Origin: Xylona heveae TC161
Lineage: Eukaryota > Ascomycota > Xylonomycetes > Xylonales > Xylonaceae
DNA: 64,000 bases
Assembly (NCBI RefSeq): GCF_001619985.1
Contig: NW_017264200.1
Coordinates: 310,001-374,000, forward strand
Direction of reading: 5' to 3'
Shown here piece after piece: positions 21,167 through 33,300 of the stretch. The stretch's first letter is position 1; each line of letters starts with the position of its first letter. The notes below the pieces were generated by a model, which made no database searches, was not told the DNA's origin, and saw nothing but the letters and a program-made list of their open reading frames with translations. The position numbers and the translations under genes are program-made.

Positions 21167-22743
21167 ATGTCATATTCGCTGGTCACATCGAAACGGAAGT
21201 TTCACAAAATTCTAGACTCTTTAACCAATAGCCCAACGGCGAAACATCAAACTCGTCCGGATCAGGATGGGTCGCGTTCTACGGTTGCAGAAGAAATTGG
21301 AACACCATTGAAGAGGCGTCGAATAGATGTAGTTTCAACAAGATATTCTCTGGCCAGACTACGGTCAAATACCGAGCGGACGGCTTTCGCGAAACCTGGA
21401 CTTCCTGCGGACAAAGATCGGATAGAAAGAACTACTTCGACACTCCCCAACTATGCTCCCTGGGATCGCGGACAGTTTCTAGAACGACTTGAAACATATA
21501 GACATGTGGATAAATGGTCACCAAAACCTCCTAAAGTGAACGAGGTTGAATGGGCCAGAAGGGGCTGGCGATGTGTTGGGAAGGAACGGGTTGGATGCGT
21601 TGGTGGCTGTGAACGTCAGCTGCTTTTGAAGCTGGAGTCTTCAAGGGAAGAGGCTGAGCCACAGATATCAGAGTCTAACGATGAAGTAGAGGAAAGTTGG
21701 GACACTGGAGTTGGTAGGTTACTGCTGTGCAGTTGAAAGTATCAAAAAGATTCTAACCGAGTTACAGAGGAGAGGATCATTGATCGCTATGCTAGAATGA
21801 TAGTTGATGAACATGATGCGTCTTGCTTATGGAAGAAACGTGGCTGTGATGGTAAATTTTGGCCCAGATAGTGAATAACCTGGTGTAGAAGCTGACTTCG
21901 TACGTTACAGATAAGATTTATCGTCTACCGCTGGCTCAGTCCACAGCTGCTCTCGCAGCAGTCCGGACACGTTACGAGTCATTGCTTAATGTTTCTGAAG
22001 AATTGCCGAAAAATTTGCGGCTTCCAGCTGAGCTGGATGCTGATATTCTTCTTCGACATTATCCTGCTGACCTTTGCATGAAATCGGCTGCCGAAGTAGC
22101 AAATTCAGAAAAGGCAAAGCCAGCGAATAGCCAGGTTAACAAGAGTGCTTTGGTTCTTTCCATGTTCGGCTGGCGCGCCGAGGATGGACAACCCAAGGGA
22201 CTTGCTACTTGTGAAGCTTGCTTCCGACGGCTAGGGCTCTGGTTGTTCAAAGAAGCTCCAGTGACCGAGAGCGATGAAGTGGACGAAACGAGTCAGCTCA
22301 ACGTCATTCAAGAGCATAGATATTTTTGTCCATGGGTCAACGCTGAATCTCAGTGTGGTTCCGGTCCTGTCAAGGGCAGCACTAATCGACCTCAACCGGG
22401 ATGGCAAATACTGTTGCAAGTGATCAAAAACGCCCAACACTTCCGAGCTGAAAGTCAAGAATTGGCCCCTACAGAGCCTGAAACTGAGATTATTGCCGCG
22501 GAGGATGACGCAAGTGAAACTCAGAGCATCGTCAGCACAATAGCTTCCGAAGTCAATGATGACCGTAGTGCCCGCGATGCGAAGGACAAAGAGCGCTGGA
22601 CAAAACTGCGGCAACTGAAGAGAATGTTTGATATTAGGAAACAAAAAAAGCCCAGAAAAGGCATCGACAATGCTCGAGATCCAAAGTCAATTGCCACCAT
22701 TTCAGGCCCATCAAGCAGAGCATCAAGCATCACACGTCTTTGA
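21167..22743 (+). CDS. rsm1: C3HC zinc-finger / Rsm1 domain protein (NIPA/ZC3HC1 family)
   Basis: Family members include fission yeast Rsm1, implicated in mRNA export, and human ZC3HC1/NIPA, a nuclear-basket component. Exons 21167-21713, 21768-21851 and 21911-22743 give 487 aa. Splice sites are GTAGGT/TTACAG and GTAAAT/TTACAG. The C3HC finger is spread over exons 1-2: YAPWDRGQFLERLETY, then ARRGWRCVGKERVGC, and DEHDASCLWKKRGCDD. This gives the typical Cys and His-x3-Cys ligands and tryptophans. The Rsm1 half follows, with VLSMFGWRAED, LATCEACFRRLGLWLF and HRYFCPWVNAESQCG. The C-terminal 100 residues are charged and likely disordered, with a basic stretch (RKQKKPRKG) that may be a nuclear signal. 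The neighbour on the left is met22 in divergent orientation. Confidence 0.94.
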
Positions 22744-23114
22744 ACGCAAATTATGTTTTGTCATTTTCTTGGTCATGATTTCCTAGTTAAGCGTCTAAAG
22801 CGATTTCATTTGCCTATTTGCTCCTAATTCCACGTAGTTCTTTATAGGACTGTAATAAATAAGTTTTTTTGATCTTGCTCGAAATGATTACACGAGTCTT
22901 ATGAATGTGCATGTGGTGGAGGTTTATAGGGCTGACGGATAAGCACAGGCCCGGCGTGATTTGGGAGGGTCCCTCGCTGGTTGCCAATGGCAACAGGACT
23001 GCGGTTTAGTGATTAACGCCTCCTTCTATAATCCGCGGAAAACGCCGTCATAATCGTCTTGCTTTGTTGCTTCCAACGCCCGCTGCAAACGCCCATGGGA
23101 ACAGGTGTTAAAAG
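22744..23114. other. Intergenic between same-strand genes
   Basis: 371 bp holding the 3' end of the Rsm1-like gene (AATAAATAAG near 22855, a possible polyadenylation element) and the promoter of the Snf2 gene. Nothing else stands out. Confidence 0.4.
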
Positions 23115-26100
23115 ATGGCAAGAAGTAACGATCAATATGGGCTACCTCACCGACCTCTCAACACTTTGAACAGAGATCGAGGGTCAAATGATGGTACGAA
23201 AACGCCGTCTCGACTATCTCATCAGCAAGGCTCGGGGTATCAAACACCTTCACTACCGGATCGATCCTCCCCTTGGACTGAAGAAACTCGATATAGTCCT
23301 CAACTTGGTGATTCGAGTTCCCTTTTTTCAGACTCTATTGCATCTTCGGCCGTGAAAGAGATTCCACATGTCGACTTGACGACAACGCCACAAAATCTTC
23401 CGCCCAGACCCAAACCCAAACCCGTCAGCCGCGCGACCTCTGAGACACCAAGCGTTGTATCCGTGGACTCAACCGAGTCTTTTGCCTCGACTGCCAGCGA
23501 CTTCTCCACACTGTTTCCAACGGGCTCGCGGCCAGGAAATAACGGGATGGTGACGGAAAGAGAACCCCCACGGCCAACGACACAAGCTGCCAATACTTCA
23601 AGCCTACTCAATAACAAGCCTCAGCTGGCCGGCGGCAAACCAGAATTTGGAATACCAAGTCCGTTGCGAAACTCTCTTCATTCAAAGGTCTTCAATCAGC
23701 CAAAACCCTTTCAGAGACGCCCTGAGCATCACCGTCCCCCGCCTTCGCAGGGCCCCAAGAGTACGCTTCCAGGTCAAGACCCTAGATCTCGAATTTCTCC
23801 CAAGTATGCTGCCCCTGATGGCAGGGGATCAGAATCGATAATCCGGCCGGGGACGAATAGGACAGCCAGTTCGAAGCCTATTGCTCCGCCTACTTTTGCC
23901 TCGATGGGTGGAGAAGACTCGCCGTTCATGGTGAAGGATCCTAGAGTGAAGCCCAAAAATATCATCGATCTTACTGGTAGCACAGATGAATTCAATCCTG
24001 ATGCTTGTCTTTACAGCAACAAGTTTGGCTCTGAAGACCCATATGCCTATGTGGACACTGCTAAGGCAAACGAGAATATAAAGGCATTGCTGGAAGGAGC
24101 TTTCGAGGATGAGGATGACGGAAAAGCGGCAAACCAGTCTGCGAGAAGAAAGAAACTAAACCAGGCTGCTGACAGCCTTGCCGACCAGCTTCAGGGACTA
24201 AGCGTGAAGGGCCAAGAAAATGATGAGCCCGATGGGGCTGAAGACGACGAGGAAAACGAAGAAAATGAAGCGACCGTCGAAGGATTGGATGTCCAGCTCT
24301 TGCCACATCAGGTTAAGGGCGTGAGTTGGATGAAGAATAAGGAAATTGGATCTGCCAAGAAGAATGGAATTCTACCTAAAGGCGGAATTCTGGCTGATGA
24401 TGTACGGAGTTCACTTATGGTATGATGAGTTGAAGCTAACAATTGACTTTTAGATGGGTCTGGGAAAGACTATACAATCGATTGCCCTGATTTTATCTAA
24501 TCCTAGACCAGAACCTCTACCCTCCGAAAATGATAAACAGCCTCACAAATCAGTTGATAAGGGAACTCTGGTGGTGGCACCTCTTGCTTTGATCAAGCAA
24601 TGGGAAGAGGAAATAGAAAAGCGCGTTCTCCCTTCCCACAAGCTTCGCGTGTGCCTTCATCATGGGCCCCAACGGACAAAGTACTATCAAGACTTGAAAA
24701 AGTATGACGTCGTGATTACTACTTACAACATCCTGGTCTCTGAACATGGTGGTTCTGATGGAGCTTGCTTTGGTGTTAAGTGGCATCGAGTTATCCTTGA
24801 TGAGGCCCACACAATCAAAAACCGAAATGCAAAAGCGACACAAGCATGCTACGCGTTGAGAGCAGACTACAGGTGGTGTCTCACAGGCACCCCTATGCAG
24901 AATAACTTGGAAGAACTCCAGAGTCTAATTAAATTTCTGAGAATCAAGCCCTATGATGATCTTAGCATCTGGAAAGATCAAATTCAACGGCCGATGAAAA
25001 ACGGGCGCGGTGGTGTTGCCATTAAACGGCTGCAATTTTTCCTTATGGCATTCATGAAACGACGAACTAAAGATATACTGAAGCAAGAAGGGGCCCTTAA
25101 CCCCGGCGGTAAACCAAGTCAAAAAAAAACAACCAAGACTGGATTCAAAATTACGAAGCGACAAATTGAAAAAGTGGAAGTGGACTTTTCTCCCGAGGAG
25201 CGCCGATTGTATGATCGATTGGAGGAGAGAGCCGACAGTAGTCTTGAGAAGTTGTTACAAGGCGAAAAGGTCAATTATGCAAGCGCCTTGGTTTTACTTC
25301 TGCGACTTCGCCAGGCTTGCAATCACCCTGAGCTCCTAGGGAAAAGTATCTCGAAAGATAAAGATGCGCTTTCCACAAGCAACCCCGCGCCTGCTCAGAC
25401 CCCCCGGAAGCAACGAACACCCGATAACCAAGACGTCGATGACATTGCCAACCTCCTCGGAGGTCTCAGTGTCGCCGTAAAACGATGTGATATTTGCCAG
25501 CTTGAACTGAAATCTTCCGAAGTGTCTCAAGGCTCGGTCCGATGCGCCGCATGCGAGGAAGATCTTGCTGTTCATTCTGGCAAGAAGAGCAAGAAGTTGA
25601 GGGGTCATTTACGAAGAACCACGCTTGAAAGCCATAACCCTGATGACTCGCCCCTTCGCCGTGTCAACGCGAAGAAACAGAAAGATAAAGCGCACCAACG
25701 AAGACAAAAATTGCAGGTACTCGATAGCGACGATGAGGAAGAGGATGGCGACTGGCTTGTGCCCGAAGGCCAGCGTGAATCCCTTCGACTAGGAAAAGCA
25801 GGTGGAACTGATGATGAAGACGCAGAAGGTGGGGGCGATTGGATCGGATCTGAAGACTCTTCAACTGAAGAAAGCGGCGATGATGAAAGCGATGCTGATG
25901 GAGATTCGGGTAAAAGACGAAGGGGCCAGCTCAAGCACCATCAAAAATCCGCCCAGCAACCCGCGTCCGACAGCGATGAAGGATCTGACAGCGACAGTGA
26001 GGTCTCGGCCAGTGATGATGAAAAGCAGTCATCTCCTGGCGCTTCCGCCAAGATTCGAAGTCTCATTCACATCCTTCATCGCGAGTGCGACGAGCACAAG

Positions 26101-26796
26101 TTTATCGTCTTTTCTCAATTCACTTCCATGCTGGATGTACTAGAACCATTTCTTAGGGAGGAGGGTATCGTCTTCACACGTTACGATGGTAGTATGAGGA
26201 ATGATATGCGAGAAATGAGCTTGGACAGATTGCGGAATGATCGGAGGACACGCGTTCTTCTCTGCAGTCTGAAATGCGGTTCCTTGGGTTTGAACCTTAC
26301 TGCTGCCACCAGAGTTGTCATCTTGGAACCTTTCTGGAATCCAGTAAGTCATTAACAACCTATGGATTTAAGGCGAACCAATGCTGACAGAAGAAAAAAG
26401 TTTATAGAAGAGCAGGCCATTGACCGTGTTCATCGTCTTACTCAGACCATTGATGTTATTGTCTACAAGATTACTGTCAAGGACACTGTTGAGGAAAGAA
26501 TTCTCGAGCTGCAGGAAAAGAAGAGGGAGCTTGCAAATGCGGCAATTGAAGGCAAGGCGGTTGGTAACTTGGACATGAGGGACATTATGCGACTCTTCGG
26601 ACGCGATGCCGAGCGCCATCATGTCGTAGATTCCAAGGCGACAATTGGCACGCCGGTGAGGGTCCTCAGCCCTACCAAGGAGAACGGCCGCTATCCCGTT
26701 CCAGACACAAGCACACAAGCCAAGAGACTCTTCCCGGCAAAGATGGAGAAGCCGAAGAGTATGCAGGAGCACTCAGTTTTCGGTAGGCGCTGGTAA
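23115..26796 (+). CDS. Snf2-family DNA-dependent ATPase, Rad5/16-like group
   Basis: Nuclear chromatin or DNA-repair translocase. Exons 23115-24401, 24454-26343 and 26401-26796 give 1190 aa. Introns: GTACGG with GCTAAC branch and TTTTAG; GTAAGT with an AAAAAAG acceptor that restores EPFWNP-FIEEQAIDRVHR. The N-terminal 390 residues are disordered. Helicase motifs: GGILADDMGLGKTIQS (I), ILDEAHTIKN (II), RWCLTGTPMQNN (III), FIVFSQFTSMLD (IV), SLKCGSLGLNLTAA (V), IDRVHRLTQT (VI). Between the lobes lies a Cys-pair element (CDIC near 772, CAAC near 795) where Rad5/Rad16 relatives carry a full RING. A highly acidic, Ser-rich insert follows (about 841-955). The exact orthologue (Uls1, Rad16 or a fungal-specific member) cannot be settled by eye. 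Confidence 0.93.
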
Positions 26797-27898
26797 GTTG
26801 GTTGGACATAAGGTGGAGCCATGAACGGCAATTCCATACCCGGAAGTTATTACTGTTTATGCGGAGCTGGAGTTAGGTTATGGGTATTAGATACTGGGAG
26901 CAGGCATCATTTACAGAAAGCCTTTGTTTGTATTCAATGGGGAGGGGTGCTTTCTTATACTAGCCTTTCAATATGTTTCAATTATTGTTGATCAATATTC
27001 TCTCTAAGACGTCAAGTGATTATACTGATCGTCTTATGTTGTAATTCACCAAATCATGGTTATGGCGGTGAAAGCGGTACAAATGGCGTGACGGGGCGCC
27101 TTAACCGAAGTATAACTGATTCTGTCTTAGCTCTTTAAAAGACGGGGAACCCGCCCCTCGCCAGGCCGGGAACTTTCTCCGCATTTTCGGGTATTCTGGG
27201 TTAAAGAACTTTAGTTCATCCCCTTCCCCTCTTGTCCCCCAGTGTTTTCCCTCATGACGTAGTGTATACGGCATGTCGCGCCCTGTCCTTCCGGTACTTG
27301 AAAGGATGTTTAGGAACAAAACAGATATCTTTTGATTCCGTACTTTGAAACAAGTGTATAGATCAAGTACTTCAACATGATTTTAGAATAGTATTGAACG
27401 CATCTCGGTCGAATCAATTCGTCGTGAATTGTCACGATCAAATCGCTGGAAAAGTGCTCGTACAGGTAACCAGCTTGCTTACCTCTCTTCTGTATGAAAC
27501 TTGTTTCCGTCAGTTGTAAGGTCACTACAGTATAAATCCTTGGCAGTATAGCTGTGACATTCAGTCCACCAGACGGTAACAGGACTGTTCCCCTCGCCCC
27601 AGACACTCAAGCTACATCCGGTTCTCACCTGTCGCTGTCGCTGTCCCTGACACTGTCATTTCCCTAACTGGCAAAGCACCCTAGTAATTGTGCAGCGCAG
27701 ATTTGGTACCATTACAAGCCCAATCGAAATCGGAGTGTCTTGTGTCTTTTCTGTAGCACCATACCACGCTTTCCCCAACAAAAACTGGGAGACTTTCATT
27801 GAGCTGCTTGACGATACTTACTTTTTACACAAATTACGATACTCAAACTTCAGCTCTTGTGATCTCTAATCATCCATCAAGAATCAAATAACGCAACC
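26797..27898. other. Intergenic, no gene seen
   Basis: 1.1 kb between two same-strand genes: 3' region of the Snf2 gene, then AT-rich DNA and the upstream region of the small mitochondrial-type gene. No coding or RNA signal recognised. Confidence 0.4.
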
Positions 27899-28453
27899 AT
27901 GTTTTCGCGCTCATCAGCAGCAGCGACGCGAAACCTAGCTGTTGTCAATGGTAGCCTTTACCGCCTCCGCCAAACATGCCCGCGAGGCACACGAATCGCT
28001 TTGGTCCGCGGCCTGTCTCAATCACAGACGCAATCCCTTTCCAGCTCAGCAATTCTGTCGGCTCGCAAAGATGCACAGGATAAGGATAGCCTGAAGCCCG
28101 AACCGACCGAGTATTCAAAGAGTGGATCCGATGCGCAGGCTGCGCAGACAGAGGAAGCAGCCTTTGATCCACAGAAAACAAGTCCTGAGACGGAAAAGGG
28201 GACCGCAGGCTCGGAAGCTAATGTATGTTTTTTTTGGACTGCGTTCAATTCAATATATTCCAGTATTCGTGACCTTTCTGACTCTACTCTGTTGCAGGAT
28301 TCGAATCCGCTTGAAGTCAGTCCTGCAAACCAAGAAGTATCGAAGCCTCGAGGAAGCACCGAAGGTGGGCCCGAAGGATCAGCGCCTGGTGGGCGCGAGA
28401 GAGCCAGTGGAGGCGGATCACCTAAAAAGCATGGAAAGACGCCTGCATCATGA
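27899..28453 (+). CDS. Small conserved-looking mitochondrial protein of unknown function
   Basis: Two exons, 27899-28222 and 28298-28453, joined in phase 0 across an intron with GTATGT donor and GTTGCAG acceptor, giving 159 aa. The first ~50 residues are rich in Arg, Ser and Ala with almost no acidic residues (MFSRSSAAATRNLAVV, RLRQTCPRGTRIALVRGL), a strong mitochondrial-presequence pattern. The rest is hydrophilic and low in hydrophobic residues (KDAQDKDSLKPEPTEYSKSG; NPLEVSPANQEVSKPR) and ends in a Gly-rich basic tail (RERASGGGSPKKHGK). No enzyme motif or membrane segment is seen. It looks like a small disordered mitochondrial factor found widely in filamentous fungi, but I cannot name it. 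Confidence 0.78.
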   Translation: MFSRSSAAATRNLAVVNGSLYRLRQTCPRGTRIALVRGLSQSQTQSLSSSAILSARKDAQDKDSLKPEPTEYSKSGSDAQAAQTEEAAFDPQKTSPETEKGTAGSEANVCFFWTAFNSIYSSIRDLSDSTLLQDSNPLEVSPANQEVSKPRGSTEGGPEGSAPGGRERASGGGSPKKHGKTPAS

Positions 28454-28833
28454 ATGAGCACTATTGGGGTCCGAAAAAGGGCACTGATGATGCGAGTGTT
28501 CTTTTCTTCTGGTATCCCTGGTCGATTTGATGAAGCAATGAACATTCCAATGCATGTCTTATGTGGCTTCATGGCGTAACCTATACGAACAGAGAAAATA
28601 TCACTGCATGGCCATGCGTGACGCGAGGACTTTTTCCTTAATTGAACATGCTTTTAATCATTTGCATTTGAAACACAGCAACTGATAATGAATTTTTATC
28701 AAATATATATGTGAACTCCTCTCATAAAATTAACCCAGGTATCAATACATGCACACAACATCGAAAGCACAGCCTAAATATGGACAGAATGTAACCTCCC
28801 AAAGTTCAACTGCTTCTCCCGACCCTCTTTAAC
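28454..28833. other. Convergent 3' intergenic region
   Basis: 380 bp between the 3' ends of two facing genes. AT-rich, with AATTTTTATC and ATATATAT runs; nothing coding. Confidence 0.4.
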
Positions 28834-29664
28834 TTACTCTGCTGCAGGCGTTTTGACATCCCACTCGGTCCTTCCCAATCGCACGATATCAGCCTGCTTC
28901 AATACCCACACCTTCTCCTTGCCCTCGGGAATTCGCCCCTCCTTGCACGACAGACCAGCCGCCACCGCAGCTTGAGCAATAACATTGGCATCCTGTGCCC
29001 ATCCGTCTTTCAGCCAAGTCGTATTCAGCGCCCCCAAGCAGTTCGCGACCCCGCGCATAATCGCCTCTGGGGGTCTACTTTCGTTGCGTTTTCCTACAAT
29101 CAAGCCTGGTCGCAGAATAACCGTATGCTCAAACCCCAGCGCTGTCACGGCATCTTCTAATTCGCCTTTCATACGCATATACTCGAACCGCGACGTCGCA
29201 CTTGCGCTGGCGGAAGACATGAGCACATATGTCTTAATTCCGGCGTCTTTGGCTGCCTTGGCCATCGCAAGGTTCAGGTCATAGTCGATCTTGCGCTGGC
29301 CGGCAACACTGCCAGCGCTACCGCGTGTCGTGCCCAGAGTCGAGAAGAAAATGTCTGGTGTGGGTTGGATGGATTCCAGAGCCGAAGGCCAGTCGTCGGT
29401 AGACGATGGCACGACAGGGTGAAGTTTGGAAGAGGATGCTGAGGTGGATGGGGCTTTGCGAGAAATGGTCGATACAGACGAAAAGGCTGGATGAGAGAGA
29501 AGCGTCTCAAGCACGAGGGAGCCCTAGAAAAGGTCAGCTGGTGCTGTTATCGCGAAAAGGTGCAGCGTTGGGATTGAAATTGTTGGTTGAAACAAGGTTT
29601 CATTCTTGGGAGGGGAGTAGCGTACAGTTAAACCGGTGCTGCCCACTGTTGCCGCAGATGCCAT
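28834..29664 (-). CDS. fmp52: Fmp52-like mitochondrial NAD(P)-binding protein
   Basis: Atypical short-chain dehydrogenase-like protein of the Fmp52 family; the yeast member is found with mitochondria and ER-linked outer membrane, and its reaction is not known. Exons 29626-29664 and 28834-29523 give 242 aa. The first exon is only 13 codons and the intron (GTACGC donor, CTGAC branch, TCTAG acceptor) splits the nucleotide-binding motif GSTGLTGSLVL, which is restored exactly on joining. Other family marks are PDIFFSTLGTTRG, YVLMSSASASA, YMRMKGELE and the RPGLIVGKRNESRP block. It shares a 673-bp divergent promoter with met10. Confidence 0.93.
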
Positions 29665-30337
29665 TTTGACCAAATTGAGGCCAGATATTTGAATTGTTAG
29701 TATATAGAAGAGATGGTGATAGAGTATATATGGGTTTTTGAGCTGTTTTGTTGTTAGGAGATGATGTAACCTACCTAACGCACATGATTTGATCCAAATT
29801 GAGCTTATTGATAAGATGGAATTGATGAATATCAGATAAGATGATCGTATCATTATCCGCCACCTTTCGTTGCCTAATTAGTCATCTGGGGATTTTCTCA
29901 TCGTCTTGTCTGAGCACGCCATCCTGTCTAAACCCGTAAGGGCAACTTTACAACACCATTTTTTTGCTAGATTGATGGAAAAGATGCGGATGCTCCGTAG
30001 AGTCTCCGAGGGGCAATGGGGGCACTCATCCCATTGCTCTTTTGGTGTACCCTGGTCTTATTTCTGAATGTCATATCGTCGTTGATTCGCAGATCTAGTA
30101 TCTGTCCCTCCTTTTAGACTCTTTTTCTGTTTTGCCCGCAATTCGCCGCCCCATCCGTTGCGGCACTCAGTGGTCATATCTGTGCTTGTCTTTTCTTCTT
30201 TTTTTCTTGTCTTCTTACACCTCCTGCAGGAGTTCAAGAATCTTGACACTTCTCTTGTGTTGTGTCTTGTCTTTTCATTCCCTTGAATTCCCTTTGCAAT
30301 CTTTTTCTGCTGCAAAAGGATAATCCCTTGACTCGAG
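29665..30337. promoter_or_regulatory. Divergent promoter of fmp52 and met10
   Basis: 673 bp. The met10-proximal half (about 30150-30330) is a pyrimidine-rich leader with CTTTTCTTC-type runs, common upstream of well-expressed fungal genes. No clear sulfur-regulator (CYS3/MetR-type) palindrome was picked out by eye. Confidence 0.45.
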
Positions 30338-33300
30338 ATGCGTTTCCAAACGGCCGAGTCATCTGGGCCCGCTGGCCCGGAGGCCCTTCAGAATGGCTAC
30401 GATAAGCGTTCGCCTTCTCCAGAACCCTCTACCAGTCTTCCTTTTGGTCAGGGACTGGCATTGAGTGCCATTCGTGGCCCAACTTACTTGACTGCGCAGA
30501 CTCTCATCCAGCAAGTCGCCTACACTTTGTCGGATAAGCTGTTCACCTACTCCCCCGAGACTTTCGACCTCGATCTCGCTGTCAAGGACTGGTCCGCTCA
30601 GGACGAGTTGAATGCTCATGGATATACTACCAAAGTTTCTGCCATGGAAACCCGCCTTGGCGCTGGCGCCATTGCTTTGGGTTACATGTTCTCCAAGGAC
30701 TTTGATCTCAAGAAGCGTCACATTCCCCAGGGTATCCTTGCGTCTTCCTCAACCCTGACTTTCCTCCGCTCTGCGCTGGACCAATTGTCTCTTCTCTACT
30801 CTGTGGCAAACCCGTTTGTTGCCCACATTGCTGCGGTTGATTATGCTGCTGGTACTACGAACGGCCTCGTGACCGACTATGCCTTGGCCCTGGACCTCGC
30901 TGAAGATCTTGGCTTCGGTCTCGTCTCCAGCACTTCGGCTTACGAGTCGCAGCACATGGCTCTCTTCGCGACTTTGCTTGCAAGCATTCTGCCTACTATC
31001 CACGTTTACGATGGCATTCGCGTTGGCCGTGAGACCACTCGCATTGTTGACGCCCTAGACCAGTCTGCCCTCTCTAGCAGCTACAACACCGTTCGCGCTG
31101 AGGCCGACAAGGTTGACAAGAGTGAGGATGCTGGCCGCCGCACCACCGAGCTGCTCAAGGCTTTCAACGACGAGCTGGGCACTGCTTACAAGCTTTTCGA
31201 GTACCACGGCCACAGCGAGGCCGAGGCAGTTCTTGTGGTCTTTGGCAGCGTCGAGGCCTCTCTGGCTGCTCAGGTTGCCGCTGAGCTTGCCAAGCGTGGC
31301 GCAAAGATTGGCGTTGTCAACGTTCGCGTGTATCGACCTTTCGTCGAGGAGGCCTTCCTCGCCGAGCTCCCCGTCTCTGTGCGCAACATTGTTGTGCTCG
31401 GCCAGGTACAGGATGCTCTCTCCGTTGCCGAGTCCACGGTCCACTCTAAGCTCTACGACGATGTTCTCGCCTCCATTGTCTTCTCTGCTGGCAAATTTGC
31501 CAAGCAGCCTGAGGTTGTCGACCTGAAGTATGCTCGGGAGCAAGTCTTCACTCCCAGCGTGTTCTCGACTCTGTTCCAGCAGATTGCCTCTCAGGCTCCT
31601 CTTCAATTGAACACTGCTGCCGAGGAGCAAGCCGACGTAGACTTGCTCGACCAAACCTCTGTTCAGCAGTACTCCTTCTGGGATGTGGACGACTCCGTCT
31701 CGGCCACCGCTCCCGTCGCTCTCGGTCAGCTCTTGTCCAAGGACTCCTCCAGCAACGTCTTTGTCCGCACGGGCCACGACAACCTGGTTCAGGGTGGCTC
31801 TGTGCGCACCGATATTCGATCCTCCAAGAAGGCCATTGAGGCGCCTTATGCCATTGCCAATGGTGATGTTGCTGTCGTGCTCGACGCTAAGCTGTTCGAG
31901 TCCTTTGATATTATCAGCAGCATCAAGGTTGGCGGATCTGTCCTTGTTCGCCTTCCCGGCGTCAAGGACGAGGATGTTGAGAAGAAACTGCCCGTGGGCG
32001 TTCGCAAGGCCCTCGTTGAGAAGAAGATTGAATTCTTTGTCCTCGACCCACAGGCTTCTGAGACTGTCTCCAAGGATGAGACTGCCGAGTCCTACCTGAC
32101 TCAGCTCGCCTTCTTGTCTGTTGCCCGCAAGGACCTCGTTTCCAATGCTTCTGAGAAGCTCGCTGCCGTCAATGGCAACCCCGAGGCGCTCCAGAGCCTC
32201 GATAAGGAGCTCGAAAAGGCTCTTCGCGCGTTCGAGGTGCCCGAAGCCTGGGCTACTGTTGAGGCCGAGGTCGAGATTCCATCTCTCCCGACCGACGTCA
32301 ACGTCAACAGCTTCGCCGGGTTTGACAAGAGCGAGTCCGAACCCGTGACTCTCTCTCGTGACTGGAAGACTGTTGCCCAGGGTCTTGCCTTTAAGGAAGC
32401 CTTTGACACCAAGGCTGCTCTCCGTCCCGACCTGCCCGTCAAGACCTACACCATCAAGGTCAAGGAGAACAAGCGTCTCACGCCGACCAGCTACGACCGT
32501 AACATTTTCCACATTGAATTCGACCTTGGCGACTCTGGCCTCAAGTACGACATTGGCGAGGCCCTCGGTATCCACGCGCACAATGACACGGAAGAAGTCA
32601 ACGACTTCATCACCTTCTACGGCCTCAACCCCGAAGAAGTTGTCCAAGTGCCCTCGCGCGAAGACCCCGACGTTCTCGAGAGCCGCACCATCTTCCAGGG
32701 TCTGCAGCAGAACGTCGACCTGTGGGGCCGTCCCCCCAAGCGCTTCTACCAGGCCCTCTCCGAGTTCGCCACCGACGAAAAGGAGAAGCGCGAGCTGCTC
32801 GCACTCGGCGGCGCCGAAGGTGCCACTGAATTCAAGCGCCGCGCTGAAGTTGACACGGTCACTTATGCCGATATTCTGCTCGAGTTCCCCTCTGCGCACC
32901 CTTCGTTCGACGACATTGTGCGCATTGTCGACCCCATGAAGCGCCGCGAGTACTCCATCTCGTCGAGCCAGATTGTCAACCCCACGACCGTCTCGCTCCT
33001 CATCGTCGTCGTCTCCTGGGTCGACCCCCACGGCCGCGACCGCTGGGGCCAAGCCACGCGCTACCTCCACCGCCTCCGCCCCGGCGACAGCCTCACCGCC
33101 AGCGTCAAGCCCTCGGTTATGAAGCTCCCTCCCAAGTCGACCCAGCCTCTGATCATGGCCGGCTTGGGTACCGGTCTTGCCCCCTTCCGCGCCTTTGTCC
33201 AGTACCGCGCGTGGCAAAAGAGCCAGGGCCTCCCCATCGGCGCCGTCCTGCTGTACATGGGCTCGCGCACGCAGCGCGAAGAGTACCTCTACGGCGAGGA

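Noticed and set aside
28298-28310. tRNA B-box-like GATTCGAATCC, and a similar GTTCAAATCC near 63497.
   Set aside because: The first is inside an exon, and neither is preceded by an A box or a cloverleaf-forming sequence.
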